NCBI RefSeq assembly: GCF_900230285.1
Contig: NZ_OCNK01000007.1
Location: 106,047 to 170,046 of the forward strand
DNA: 64,000 bases
Source: Blastococcus haudaquaticus
Lineage (GTDB): Bacteria; Actinomycetota; Actinomycetes; Mycobacteriales; Geodermatophilaceae
Direction of reading: 5' to 3'
Shown one piece after another: positions 20,575-27,537 of the stretch. Under the pieces are notes generated by a model, which did no database searches, was not told where the DNA came from, and saw nothing but the letters and a program-made list of their open reading frames with translations. Numbering within the stretch: position 1 is the stretch's first letter; each line of letters begins with the position of its first letter. Made by a program: the position numbers and the translations under genes.

Positions 20575-22202
20575 GCGTCCTCCCGGACGCCGGCCATCAG
20601 CCGGCCCAGTTCGTAGGCGTCGTAGTCGCCGCGGGCCCGTTCCCCGACGACCTCGCCGGAGTAGAGGACCACCATGCGGTCGGCGAGCAGGCTCAGTTCG
20701 TCGAGGTCCTCGGAGATGAGGACGACGGCGCACCCGCGGTCGCGGGCCTCGTGCACCCGGTCGTAGACGAACTGCGCCGACCGCAGGTCCAGGCCCCGGG
20801 TGGGGTTCTGCAGGACGAGCACCGTCGGTTCGCGGTCGAACGCGCGGGCCAGCACGAGCCGCTGGATGTTCCCGCCGGAGAGGTTGCCGGCCGGCGCATC
20901 GGGGCCCGGTGTCTTGATCGAGTAGGTCTCGATCGTCGTCCGGGCGTGCTCGCGCACCCGCCGCCAGTCGATGAGCCCGCCCCGCCGGTACGCGCTGCTG
21001 CGCTGGGCGCCGAGCAGCAGGTTGTCGGTGACCGAGGCGGCTCCGAGGATGCCGTCCCGGTGCCGGTCCTCGGGCACGTACGCGACGCCCGCGGTGAGCC
21101 AGTGACGGGTCTGCCGGCCGACCAGGTCGGTGCCGTCGACCCGCACGCTGCCGCTCTGGGCCGGCCGCACGCCCGCGAGCGCCTCGGCCAGCTCGACCTG
21201 GCCGTTGCCGGCCACGCCCGCCACGCCGAGCACCTCCCCCGCGCGGACGGCGAGGTCGACCCCGCGGACCGCGGCGACGCCCTGGTCGCTGGGCACCACC
21301 AGGTCCGAGACGGTCAGCCGCGCCGGTCCTCCCGCCCGCGCCGGGACGGGTGCGGCCGGCTCCTCCGGGACGACCTCCCCGACCGCCGCCAGCCCGAGCG
21401 CGGCGGCCACGTCGGAGGACTGCTCGGCGGCGAGCTCGCCCACCATCAACGAGGCGAGACCCGTGGCGTCGGTCTCCGAGCGGTGCACGGTCGTCAGCCG
21501 GCGGCCGTCGCGCATGACCGAGATCCGACCGCAGATGGCCATCACCTCGCGGACCTTGTGCGAGATGAAGACGACGCTGGTGCCTTCCGCCACGATGCCG
21601 CGCAGCGAGGCGAAGAGGTCGTCCACCTCCTGCGGCGTGAGGCTGGACGTCGGCTCGTCGAGGATGAGGATCCGCGCGCCCCGGTAGAGGACCTTGAGGA
21701 TCTCGACCCGCTGGCGGGCACCGACCGACAGCCGGTCGGTGCGGGCACGCGGGTCGACGGCGAGCCCGAACTGGTCGGACAGCTCGGTGATCCGCCGGGC
21801 GGCGTCACGCAGCCCGCCCGCGTCCTTCCCCGTCCCGAGCACGACGTTCTCGACCACCGAGTACGTCGACACCTGGAGCAGGTGCTGGTGGACCATGCCG
21901 ATGCCGTGCTCGATCGCGTCCCGCGGGGAGCGGATGTGCGCCTCGCGCCCGTCCACCCGGATCTCCCCCGAGTCGGGCCGGTAGAGCCCGTAGAGGACGT
22001 TCATGAGCGTGGTCTTGCCGGCGCCGTTGCCCCCGACCAGGCCGTGGACCTCCCCGGCGGCGAGTTCGAAGTCGGCCTCCACCAGTGCGTGCACGCTGCC
22101 GAAGGACTTGCTGACGCCGGCCATCGTGAGCGGCCGGGCCGGCCCGGGCACGGGGCCCGGGACCGACTCGGAGGAGTGCCCCGTGGTGTGCCCAGCGGTC
22201 AT
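20571..22202 (-). CDS. Nucleoside ABC transporter ATP-binding protein, two ABC domains
   Basis: A 543-residue double-ABC ATPase. First module: Walker A GGNGAGKTTLMNVLYGL, Walker B ILILDEPTSSLTPQE. Second module: GVAGNGQVELAEALAG in the position of Walker A (degenerate, as usual for this group), signature LSGGNIQRLVLARAF, then VLVLQNPTRGLDLRS where Walker B has Gln-Asn instead of the Asp-Glu, so the second site is probably hydrolysis-poor. About 45 extra residues separate the modules (Ala/Pro/Glu-rich). ATG at 22202 overlaps the lipoprotein stop by four bases. Confidence 0.94.
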   Translation of the reverse strand: MTAGHTTGHSSESVPGPVPGPARPLTMAGVSKSFGSVHALVEADFELAAGEVHGLVGGNGAGKTTLMNVLYGLYRPDSGEIRVDGREAHIRSPRDAIEHGIGMVHQHLLQVSTYSVVENVVLGTGKDAGGLRDAARRITELSDQFGLAVDPRARTDRLSVGARQRVEILKVLYRGARILILDEPTSSLTPQEVDDLFASLRGIVAEGTSVVFISHKVREVMAICGRISVMRDGRRLTTVHRSETDATGLASLMVGELAAEQSSDVAAALGLAAVGEVVPEEPAAPVPARAGGPARLTVSDLVVPSDQGVAAVRGVDLAVRAGEVLGVAGVAGNGQVELAEALAGVRPAQSGSVRVDGTDLVGRQTRHWLTAGVAYVPEDRHRDGILGAASVTDNLLLGAQRSSAYRRGGLIDWRRVREHARTTIETYSIKTPGPDAPAGNLSGGNIQRLVLARAFDREPTVLVLQNPTRGLDLRSAQFVYDRVHEARDRGCAVVLISEDLDELSLLADRMVVLYSGEVVGERARGDYDAYELGRLMAGVREDA

Positions 22203-23227
22203 TCGACCGGGGTCACGTCGCGCTCGACCTCGATCTCGCCCGAGGCGAGCTGCTCGACGATGCCGTTCACCTCGTCGATGACCGCCTGGTCCACGTTCTG
22301 GGGCGTCTGCAGCGAGATGCCCTGCTCGTAGGACATGCCCAGGTAGCCGCCGGTCTCGCCGTCCTCGATCGACGTCAGGATCTCGTCGAGCATCACCGAG
22401 AAGTCGTAGAGCACCGAGGTCAGGTAGTGGTCGGCGGACAGGTTCGACTTGTCGGTGTACTTCGCCGTCATGAGCACGCCCGGGGCGGCGTCGCCGACCG
22501 CCTCGAAGGCACCCACCGCGCCGAGGTTCAGCGAGGTCAGGACGACGTCGTTGCCGTCGGCCAGCAGCTGGCTGGCGAACTGCTGGGCCTTGGTGGGGTC
22601 GTTGAAGTCACCGGTCCAGACCGGGGTGAACGTGGCGTCCGAGCCGCTGTCCTCGAGCGCCTGCTCGACGGCGTGCACCTCGGAGTAGGAGAAGGGAAGG
22701 GTCACCCCGCCCAGGTAGGCGATGTTGCCGCTCTCCGACGCCGCCGCAGCGAGCACGCCCAGCGGGTAGAAGGCCAGGTGGAAGTTGCGGTCGAGCACCC
22801 AGACGTTCTCGGGGACGTCCGCCGGCTCGGTGTCCTGCTCGGCGATGAACACCACGTCCGGCGCCTCCTCGGCGACCGCCACCGTGGCGTCGTAGAACTG
22901 GCTCCCGTGGGTCCAGACGACGTTGTAGCCGTCGGCCACGTACTCGCGCAGCACCCGCTCGGCGTCGGGCACCTGCACGCTCTCGGAGTAGGTGACCTCG
23001 GCGCCGTGGTCCTCCTCGGCCGCCTGGAGGGCCTCGAGGCCGAGGAAGGTGTAGTCGGCGTCGGTGGTGGTGCCGGAGAAGACGGCCGCGATGCGGGGCG
23101 CATCGCCGCTCCCGGACCCACCACCGCCCCCGCTGTCGCCGCTGTCGCCACCGTCGCTCCCGCAGGCGGTGGCGGTGAGCATGAGCGCGGCCCCGAGGGC
23201 GCACGCGGAGATTCGGGGGGATCGCAT
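22199..23227 (-). CDS. BMP family nucleoside-binding lipoprotein
   Basis: A 342-residue basic membrane protein (Med/PnrA-like) substrate-binding lipoprotein. The signal peptide ends TATAC with lipidated Cys22, followed by an acidic Ser/Gly/Asp linker. The mature part shows the BMP pattern: ESVQVPDAERVLREYVADGYNVVWTHGSQF, DVVFIAEQD, and GNIAYLGGVTLPFSYSEVHAVEQ. GAGGAG precedes ATG 23227. It is the first gene of a four-gene operon whose members all overlap by four bases, preceded by the palindrome at 23269-23284. Ligand is expected to be a nucleoside from family knowledge. Confidence 0.92.
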   Translation of the reverse strand: MRSPRISACALGAALMLTATACGSDGGDSGDSGGGGGSGSGDAPRIAAVFSGTTTDADYTFLGLEALQAAEEDHGAEVTYSESVQVPDAERVLREYVADGYNVVWTHGSQFYDATVAVAEEAPDVVFIAEQDTEPADVPENVWVLDRNFHLAFYPLGVLAAAASESGNIAYLGGVTLPFSYSEVHAVEQALEDSGSDATFTPVWTGDFNDPTKAQQFASQLLADGNDVVLTSLNLGAVGAFEAVGDAAPGVLMTAKYTDKSNLSADHYLTSVLYDFSVMLDEILTSIEDGETGGYLGMSYEQGISLQTPQNVDQAVIDEVNGIVEQLASGEIEVERDVTPVE

Positions 23228-23263
23228 GAACGGCTCCTCAGGGTCGGCCGGTAGACCCGTGAA

Positions 23264-23293
23264 GATTTACCTCAGCGCTAAGGTGTGTCCGAA
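23264..23293 (-). promoter_or_regulatory. Promoter with palindromic operator of the nucleoside importer operon
   Basis: Minus-strand TTCGGA (23288-23293) and TAAATC (23264-23269) are 18 bases apart. The spacer is filled by ACCTCAGCGCTAAGGT (23269-23284), a 16-bp palindrome with one symmetric mismatch. Promoter elements are weak matches; the palindrome is clear. The rest of the 130-base gap to the WYL gene shows nothing further. Confidence 0.5.
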
Positions 23294-23357
23294 GCATCAC
23301 GGTCGCACCGCAACGCAATCGAGATGCGGTACCGCCCCGTCCGCAACCTCGGCCGCC

Positions 23358-24326
23358 TCAGTGGGCAGGGGCTGCGGCGGCGGCGCGCGTGAAGCGCCTG
23401 CCCCAGTCGGCCATGAGCTCGCCCAGCTCCGGCGGGGAGACGACCGTGAACTCCGCGCCGACCATCCCCAGGGCGTGCGCCGGCCAGGCGAGGTCCTCGG
23501 GCTGCATCCGCACCCGGCACCGGTCCTCCGCCAGGTCCTCCACCGTCGACCACTGCCCGATTCGCCGCCGCACCTCCTCGGCCGGCGCCTCGACCAGCAC
23601 CTCCACGTCGAAGGTCCGGAACCGCGCGCCGATGCCGCCGCGGACGAACTCGACGGCGTCGTCCCCCGGGAGCGAGCGGGGGGCGAACCGGGCGCCGGTG
23701 CTGCGCGGCCCGGTGAGCCGGTCGAGGCGGAAGCTGCGCCAGTCTCCCCGGACGAGGTCGTAGGCGACGAGGTACCAGCGGCGCCCGAGCGCCACCAGGC
23801 GGAAGGGCTCCACGAGCCGCTCGCTGCCCTCCCCCGACGCGGCGGTGTACCCGAACTCCAGCCGCTCGGCGTCCCGGCAGGCCTGCGCGACCGTGGTGAG
23901 CGCGTGCGGATCGACGCCGGCATCGATCCGCCAGGCACCGGACACCGTGACGGCGCGCAGCGCATCCGCCCTCCGCCGGAGCCGCACGGGCAGCACCTGG
24001 ACCACCTTGGTCAGCGCGCGGACCGACGCCTCCCCCATCCCGGCGACGGCGGTCTGCGCCGCGGCCTGCAGGCCGACGACCAGCGCGACGGCCTCGTCGT
24101 CGTCCAGGACCAGCGGCGGCAGTGACGCTCCGGGAGCCAGCCGGTAGCCGCCGTCGATCCCCGGCTGCGCCTCCACCGGGTACCCGAGTTCGCGCAGGCG
24201 CTCGACGTCGCGCCGCAGGGTGCGGACGGAGACGCCGAGCCGGCGCGCGAGCTCGGCCCCCGCCCAGTTCCGGCGGCTCTGCATCAGGGACAGCAGACGC
24301 AGCGTGCGGTTCCCGGTGTCGGCCAT
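23358..24326 (-). CDS. WYL domain transcriptional regulator
   Basis: A 322-residue DeoR/HTH_11-type winged helix (residues about 5-60, ELARRLGVSVRTLRRDVERLRELGYPV) followed by a WYL domain (ALGRRWYLVAYDLVRGDWRSFRLDR, about 195-220) and a WCX C-terminal extension. WYL proteins bind nucleotides or nucleic acid ligands and regulate the neighbouring gene. ATG at 24326 is divergent from a DinB-like gene with a 94-base gap that contains the 19-bp inverted repeat at 24348-24366, so it probably represses itself and that gene. Confidence 0.92.
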   Translation of the reverse strand: MADTGNRTLRLLSLMQSRRNWAGAELARRLGVSVRTLRRDVERLRELGYPVEAQPGIDGGYRLAPGASLPPLVLDDDEAVALVVGLQAAAQTAVAGMGEASVRALTKVVQVLPVRLRRRADALRAVTVSGAWRIDAGVDPHALTTVAQACRDAERLEFGYTAASGEGSERLVEPFRLVALGRRWYLVAYDLVRGDWRSFRLDRLTGPRSTGARFAPRSLPGDDAVEFVRGGIGARFRTFDVEVLVEAPAEEVRRRIGQWSTVEDLAEDRCRVRMQPEDLAWPAHALGMVGAEFTVVSPPELGELMADWGRRFTRAAAAAPAH

Positions 24327-24347
24327 GGCCGCAGGTTATGTCGCACC

Positions 24348-24366
24348 GGTGACAGGAAGTGTCACC
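24348..24366. promoter_or_regulatory. Operator between the WYL regulator and the DinB-like gene
   Basis: GGTGACA (24348-24354), five-base spacer, TGTCACC (24360-24366): a perfect inverted repeat. A third half-site with one extra base (TGTCGCACC, 24340-24348) abuts it on the left. Confidence 0.6.
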
Positions 24367-24420
24367 AATTGCTCCTAGCGTCGAACCCGACCGATCGAGG
24401 ACGACGAAGGGGCCGGACCG

Positions 24421-24942
24421 ATGACCACCGCCACTACCCTCACCGCCGAGCGCGCCGACCTGCTGGAGACGCTGGCCGCCCATCGGCACTTCCTGCGCCA
24501 CACGGTCCAGAGGCTCACCGACGAGCAGGCCCGGCAGCGGACGACCGCGAGCGAGCTGACCCTCGGCGGGCTGGTCAAGCACGTGGCCGCTCAGGAGGCG
24601 GGCTGGGTCCGCTTCGTCGTCGAGGGACCGGAGGCGATGGCCACCCCCACCGACGAGGCCGGCTTCCAGGCATGGGCCGAGGAGTTCGTCCTGCGGCCCG
24701 GGGAGACGCTGGAGGGGGTGCTCACCGAGTACGCGCAGGTCGCGGAGCGCACCGACGAGCTGGTGCGGACGATCCCCGACCTCGACGCCGCCCACCCGCT
24801 GCCCAAGGCACCGTGGTTCGAGGCCGGCGCCGTCCGCTCGGCCCGCCGGGTCTTCCTGCACATCGTCGCCGAGACCGCCCAGCACGCCGGACACGCCGAC
24901 ATCCTGCGCGAGTCCCTCGACGGCCAGAAGACGATGGCGTGA
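24421..24942 (+). CDS. DinB-like / DUF664 family protein
   Basis: A 173-residue four-helix-bundle protein of the DinB/mycothiol-dependent maleylpyruvate isomerase superfamily. Three metal-binding His positions are recognisable: VKHVAAQEAGW (about residue 54), and HIVAETAQHAGHADILRE (about 146-163). Members are mycothiol- or bacillithiol-linked transferases or metal-dependent hydrolases; the actual reaction is unknown. ATG at 24421 follows AAGGGG. It is divergent from a WYL regulator, a common arrangement, and is followed by a compound hairpin. Confidence 0.85.
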   Translation: MTTATTLTAERADLLETLAAHRHFLRHTVQRLTDEQARQRTTASELTLGGLVKHVAAQEAGWVRFVVEGPEAMATPTDEAGFQAWAEEFVLRPGETLEGVLTEYAQVAERTDELVRTIPDLDAAHPLPKAPWFEAGAVRSARRVFLHIVAETAQHAGHADILRESLDGQKTMA

Positions 24943-24945
24943 GAA

Positions 24946-24994
24946 CCCCGTCCCCCTCACCCCTCGCCCGCTCGGGGCGAGCCTCTGGACGGGG
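24946..24994 (+). terminator. Compound hairpin after the DinB-like gene
   Basis: Outer arms CCCCGTCC (24946-24953) / GGACGGGG (24987-24994) enclose a second perfect hairpin CTCGCCC (24963-24969) / GGGCGAG (24975-24981). Design and wording (CGCTCG core, GGGGCCGT end) match the element after xylB. Confidence 0.65.
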
Positions 24995-25011
24995 CCGTCA
25001 GCCCGGCGTGC

Positions 25012-25194
25012 TCAGGGTCGAGCAGCGAGGCGGGCGTCGAGCAGTCGGTCGACGGCGGTCTGCGCCGCGTCGACGGCGTGCTCGTTCTCGCCGGACGGAC
25101 AGCTCCGGAACGCCGTCCGGGCGGCTCCCAGCGCGATGAAGGCGATCGAGATTTCGAGGTCGATCTGGTCGACGCTCGTGACGGTCGGGCTCAT
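25012..25194 (-). CDS. Small hypothetical protein (60 residues)
   Basis: AGGAGG five bases before ATG 25194 strongly supports translation. The product (MSPTVTSVDQIDLEISIAFI at the start) is mildly acidic and looks like two short helices with one Cys; no domain recognised, no signal or membrane segment. It is on the minus strand between the DinB-like gene (convergent) and the coiled-coil gene (same strand), 145 bases from the latter. Function unknown. Confidence 0.6.
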   Translation of the reverse strand: MSPTVTSVDQIDLEISIAFIALGAARTAFRSCPSGENEHAVDAAQTAVDRLLDARLAARP

Positions 25195-25312
25195 GGCGAC
25201 CTCCTGACGGTCGGAGTTCCTACGGGCGTCACGCTAGACACCAGGTATGACGATTCGGGCACGCCGAAATGACCGGTGAGCGTCGGTCCCGTCCCACCCG
25301 TAGCGGAGATCG

Positions 25313-25331
25313 CGTCCCGTTCCTCGGGACG
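25313..25331 (-). terminator. Hairpin after the coiled-coil gene
   Basis: CGTCCCG / CGGGACG, perfect seven-base arms, five-base loop TTCCT, just beyond the stop at 25340. Confidence 0.55.
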
Positions 25332-25339
25332 GCGGACTG

Positions 25340-26278
25340 TCAGCCCTCGCCGAGGGCGTCGACGTGCGCCACGGCACGGTCGCGCGCCTCGGCTGCCTCA
25401 GCGGCCTCCCGCTCGGCGGCGGTGAGCCGGCGCTGGGCGCGCTTGAGCGTCACACCGGCGTCTGCGGCGGCCCGCTCGGCGTCGGCGAGCTGCTCGGCGA
25501 GCTCGTCGACGCGCTCCTGCAGCTCGGTGTGCCGGGTCTCCAGCGAGACGACCTCCTGCCGCTGCTCCTCGGCCGCGCCCGCCGCCTCCTCGGCGGTGGC
25601 GACGGCGGCCTCGGCTGTCTCCCGGGCGCGGGTCAGCTCGCGCTGCCGCTTCTCCTCCGCGGCCCGGCGGCGCTCCTCCTGCTCGCGCGCCCGGCGGTCG
25701 GCGGCCGACTCGCCCGTCTGCTTCCTCGGCGCGGCTGCCTTCGCCGGTTTCTCGGTGCGCTCCGGACGGGGCGGGTGGACCAGCCGGAGATCGGGCTTCG
25801 CGACCGTCGTCCCCATGCCGCTGTAGGTCATGGGCGAGGTGAGCCGGCCGGTCAGCAGCGCCCGGCCCGCGTCCGGGTCGCTCATGCCGGCGCGGAGCGT
25901 CTCCTCGATCTGGGTGGCGACGGTGGTGCTGACCGGATGGCCGGCGCCGTTCGCGAGCGCCCGTGCCTGGCGGGTGAGCGCGGTCAGGAGCTGGCGGCGC
26001 TGGATGTCGAGGGCCTTCAGCTGATCGCCGGCCAGGTTCTCCTGGGCCTCGCGGAGCAGGTCACCCAGCTCGACCAGGCTCTCGATCTCCTCGCGCTGTT
26101 CGCGCACCAGCAGGTTGCAGGCCCAGGCGGCCGCCGAGGGCTTCGGCAGGGCGCCGATCTCCTTGGCCAGCCCCTTGAGGCCGTCGGCCTTCGCCTCGTC
26201 CTGGCGGGCCTTCCGGAGATCGATGAACTCGTCCGGCGGCACCGCGTAGAGCTCGTCGGCCACCTCGTCCAGGTCCAC
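25340..26278 (-). CDS. Hypothetical coiled-coil protein
   Basis: A 312-residue protein from GTG 26278, which has a textbook ribosome site (GAGGAGG, five-base spacer); the frame is open a further 22 codons but these fall in the hairpin at 26298-26339. Residues 1-150 are a compact helical domain (LRKARQDEAKADGLKGLAKEI, KPSAAAWACNLLVREQREEI). Residues 165-310 are a long Ala/Glu/Arg-rich coiled coil (REQEERRRAAEEKRQRELTR and following heptads). No membrane segment. The pattern is common in actinobacteria but has no assigned function that I can name. Confidence 0.75.
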   Translation of the reverse strand: MDLDEVADELYAVPPDEFIDLRKARQDEAKADGLKGLAKEIGALPKPSAAAWACNLLVREQREEIESLVELGDLLREAQENLAGDQLKALDIQRRQLLTALTRQARALANGAGHPVSTTVATQIEETLRAGMSDPDAGRALLTGRLTSPMTYSGMGTTVAKPDLRLVHPPRPERTEKPAKAAAPRKQTGESAADRRAREQEERRRAAEEKRQRELTRARETAEAAVATAEEAAGAAEEQRQEVVSLETRHTELQERVDELAEQLADAERAAADAGVTLKRAQRRLTAAEREAAEAAEARDRAVAHVDALGEG

Positions 26279-26297
26279 CGGCGCCTCCTCGACTGCG

Positions 26298-26339
26298 ACG
26301 AACTCGTGGTGATCAGCTCGGCGATCACCACGAGTTCGT
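26298..26339 (-). terminator. Long perfect hairpin after the cadI operon
   Basis: ACGAACTCGTGGTGATC (26298-26314) and its exact complement (26323-26339) form a 17-bp stem with an eight-base loop, starting 11 bases beyond the stop of the small cadI-linked gene. No T-run. Confidence 0.7.
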
Positions 26340-26350
26340 AGCACTCGCGG

Positions 26351-26551
26351 TCACGCAGGGCAGCAGACCGCCCCGGCGCGCGGCTGCGCCGCACCGGCGG
26401 AGAGGTGCTGGACCAGCGCTCCCCACCGCTCCGCGACGCGGGGGGTGCGGACGTAGGGGCCGCGCCGGGAGGTCTCCCTCCAGAGCGCTCCCTCCGCCAG
26501 GAGTTCCGTTCGATGGGCGGCGGACACGACGTCGCTCAGGTAGGCGTGCAT
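26351..26551 (-). CDS. Small hypothetical protein downstream of cadI
   Basis: A 66-residue product with a good ribosome site (AAGGAG, six bases before ATG 26551) located only 11 bases after the cadI stop, so it is very probably co-transcribed with cadI. It is basic and helical (MHAYLSDVVSAAHRTELLAE at the start), ends in a Cys pair (CCPA), and has no hydrophobic segment. No family recognised. Its link with a metal/arsenic enzyme and the terminal Cys pair suggest, without proof, a thiol or metal role. Confidence 0.6.
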   Translation of the reverse strand: MHAYLSDVVSAAHRTELLAEGALWRETSRRGPYVRTPRVAERWGALVQHLSAGAAQPRAGAVCCPA

Positions 26552-26562
26552 TCCCGACTCCT

Positions 26563-27045
26563 TCAGCAGCAGGACGCGGCGAGACGAGCGTCGGTGTTCG
26601 ACCCCTCCGGCCGGCAGCAGCTGGCGTCACCGGCGACGGCGGAGAGCTCGGCCGCCGTCTTGCCCTCCAGCTCGGGACGCGCGTCGCCGGTCACCGTGTA
26701 GACCTCCCACGGCTCCCCGCCGGGACCGGTCACCCAGACCTTGTCCTGGACGGCGTAGCAACAGGTGGTGTTGTCCTCGATCCGGGTGGCGAGGCCCGCC
26801 TCGGCCAGCCGGTTGGTCGATGCCGTGACCTCGTCGGTGGACGGGACCTCGACCCCGAGGTGGTCCATGCGGGTGGCCTCCCCCGGCTCCCCCTCGAGCA
26901 GCACGAGCTTGAGCGGCGGTTCGGCGATCGCGAAGTTGGCGTAGCCGGGACGGCGCTTGGCGGGCACCGCGTCGAAGAGGCGCGAGTAGAAGTCGACGGC
27001 GGCGTCGAGGTCGGCGACGCGGAGGGCGAGCTGGACGCGGGACAT
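26563..27045 (-). CDS. cadI: ArsI/CadI family metal-resistance dioxygenase-like protein
   Basis: A 160-residue vicinal-oxygen-chelate (glyoxalase/dioxygenase fold) protein of the ArsI/CadI family. Seen: DHLGVEV (His62), the vicinal cysteines in TTCCYAVQDKVWV (Cys95-Cys96) that bind trivalent methyl-arsenic in ArsI, and PWEVYTV (Glu114). The first metal ligand of ArsI, a His near position 5, is Gln here (VQLALRV), as I recall for the mycobacterial CadI branch, so C-As lyase activity is uncertain. The C-terminal tail is Cys-rich (SCCRPE and final SCC). Divergent from arsR and controlled by the operator at 27065-27086. Confidence 0.88.
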   Translation of the reverse strand: MSRVQLALRVADLDAAVDFYSRLFDAVPAKRRPGYANFAIAEPPLKLVLLEGEPGEATRMDHLGVEVPSTDEVTASTNRLAEAGLATRIEDNTTCCYAVQDKVWVTGPGGEPWEVYTVTGDARPELEGKTAAELSAVAGDASCCRPEGSNTDARLAASCC

Positions 27046-27064
27046 GGGAGCGCCTTTCGGTCAG

Positions 27065-27086
27065 GACATCGACGGACGTCGATGTC
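27065..27086. promoter_or_regulatory. ArsR operator 1 (cadI side)
   Basis: GACATCGACG-GA-CGTCGATGTC, a perfect 22-bp inverted repeat 19 bases upstream of the cadI start codon; the typical size of ArsR-family sites. Confidence 0.7.
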
Positions 27087-27105
27087 TGAACGCCGAATGA
27101 ACACC

Positions 27106-27145
27106 AGACATCGATGCTTGTCAATACGATGTCTGTCGTTATGAT
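27106..27145. promoter_or_regulatory. ArsR operator 2 with back-to-back arsR and cadI promoters
   Basis: AGACATCG (27106-27113) and CGATGTCT (27127-27134) are perfect arms of a second operator. Within it, plus-strand TTGTCA (27118-27123) pairs with TATGAT (27140-27145, 16-base spacer) to drive arsR. On the minus strand TTGACA (27119-27124) serves as -35 toward cadI with a weak TTCATT-like -10 after 17 bases. The two -35 boxes share bases. Confidence 0.65.
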
Positions 27146-27177
27146 GGGCGCCGATGTCCGACGCGAGGAGAACCCCG

Positions 27178-27537
27178 ATGAGCGAGCCCGGCCTGGCCTG
27201 CTGCACCCCCCTGACCGGCACGCCGATGTCCGCCGAGCAGGCCGAGCAGGTCGCCCCGCTGCTCAAGGCGCTGGCCGACCCCGTACGCCTGCGGCTGGTC
27301 AGCCTCATCGCCGCAAGTGCCGGCGGCGAGGCCTGCGTGTGCGACCTCAACGACGCGTTCGACCTCACCCAGGCCACCATCAGCCACCACCTGAAGGTGC
27401 TGCACTCCGCCGGCTTGCTGGACCGGGACAAGCGCGGCGTGTGGGTCTTCTACGCGGTGCGGCCCGAGGCGATGACCGCCGTCGCGACCCTGTTCGACAC
27501 CACCGGCCGCACCACGCTCGCCCTCACCCCGGCATGA
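27178..27537 (+). CDS. arsR: ArsR family metalloregulator
   Basis: A 119-residue winged-helix repressor. ATG at 27178 is preferred over 27154 because GAGGAG lies seven bases before it and because the longer form would start within the promoter. The metal/arsenic site CVCDL (Cys53, Cys55) lies at the DNA-recognition region, with further Cys8-Cys9 near the N-terminus (LACC); the recognition helix is TQATISHHLKVLHSAGLL. Binding of trivalent arsenic should release the two operators upstream. Stop overlaps the acr3 start by four bases. Confidence 0.94.
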   Translation: MSEPGLACCTPLTGTPMSAEQAEQVAPLLKALADPVRLRLVSLIAASAGGEACVCDLNDAFDLTQATISHHLKVLHSAGLLDRDKRGVWVFYAVRPEAMTAVATLFDTTGRTTLALTPA

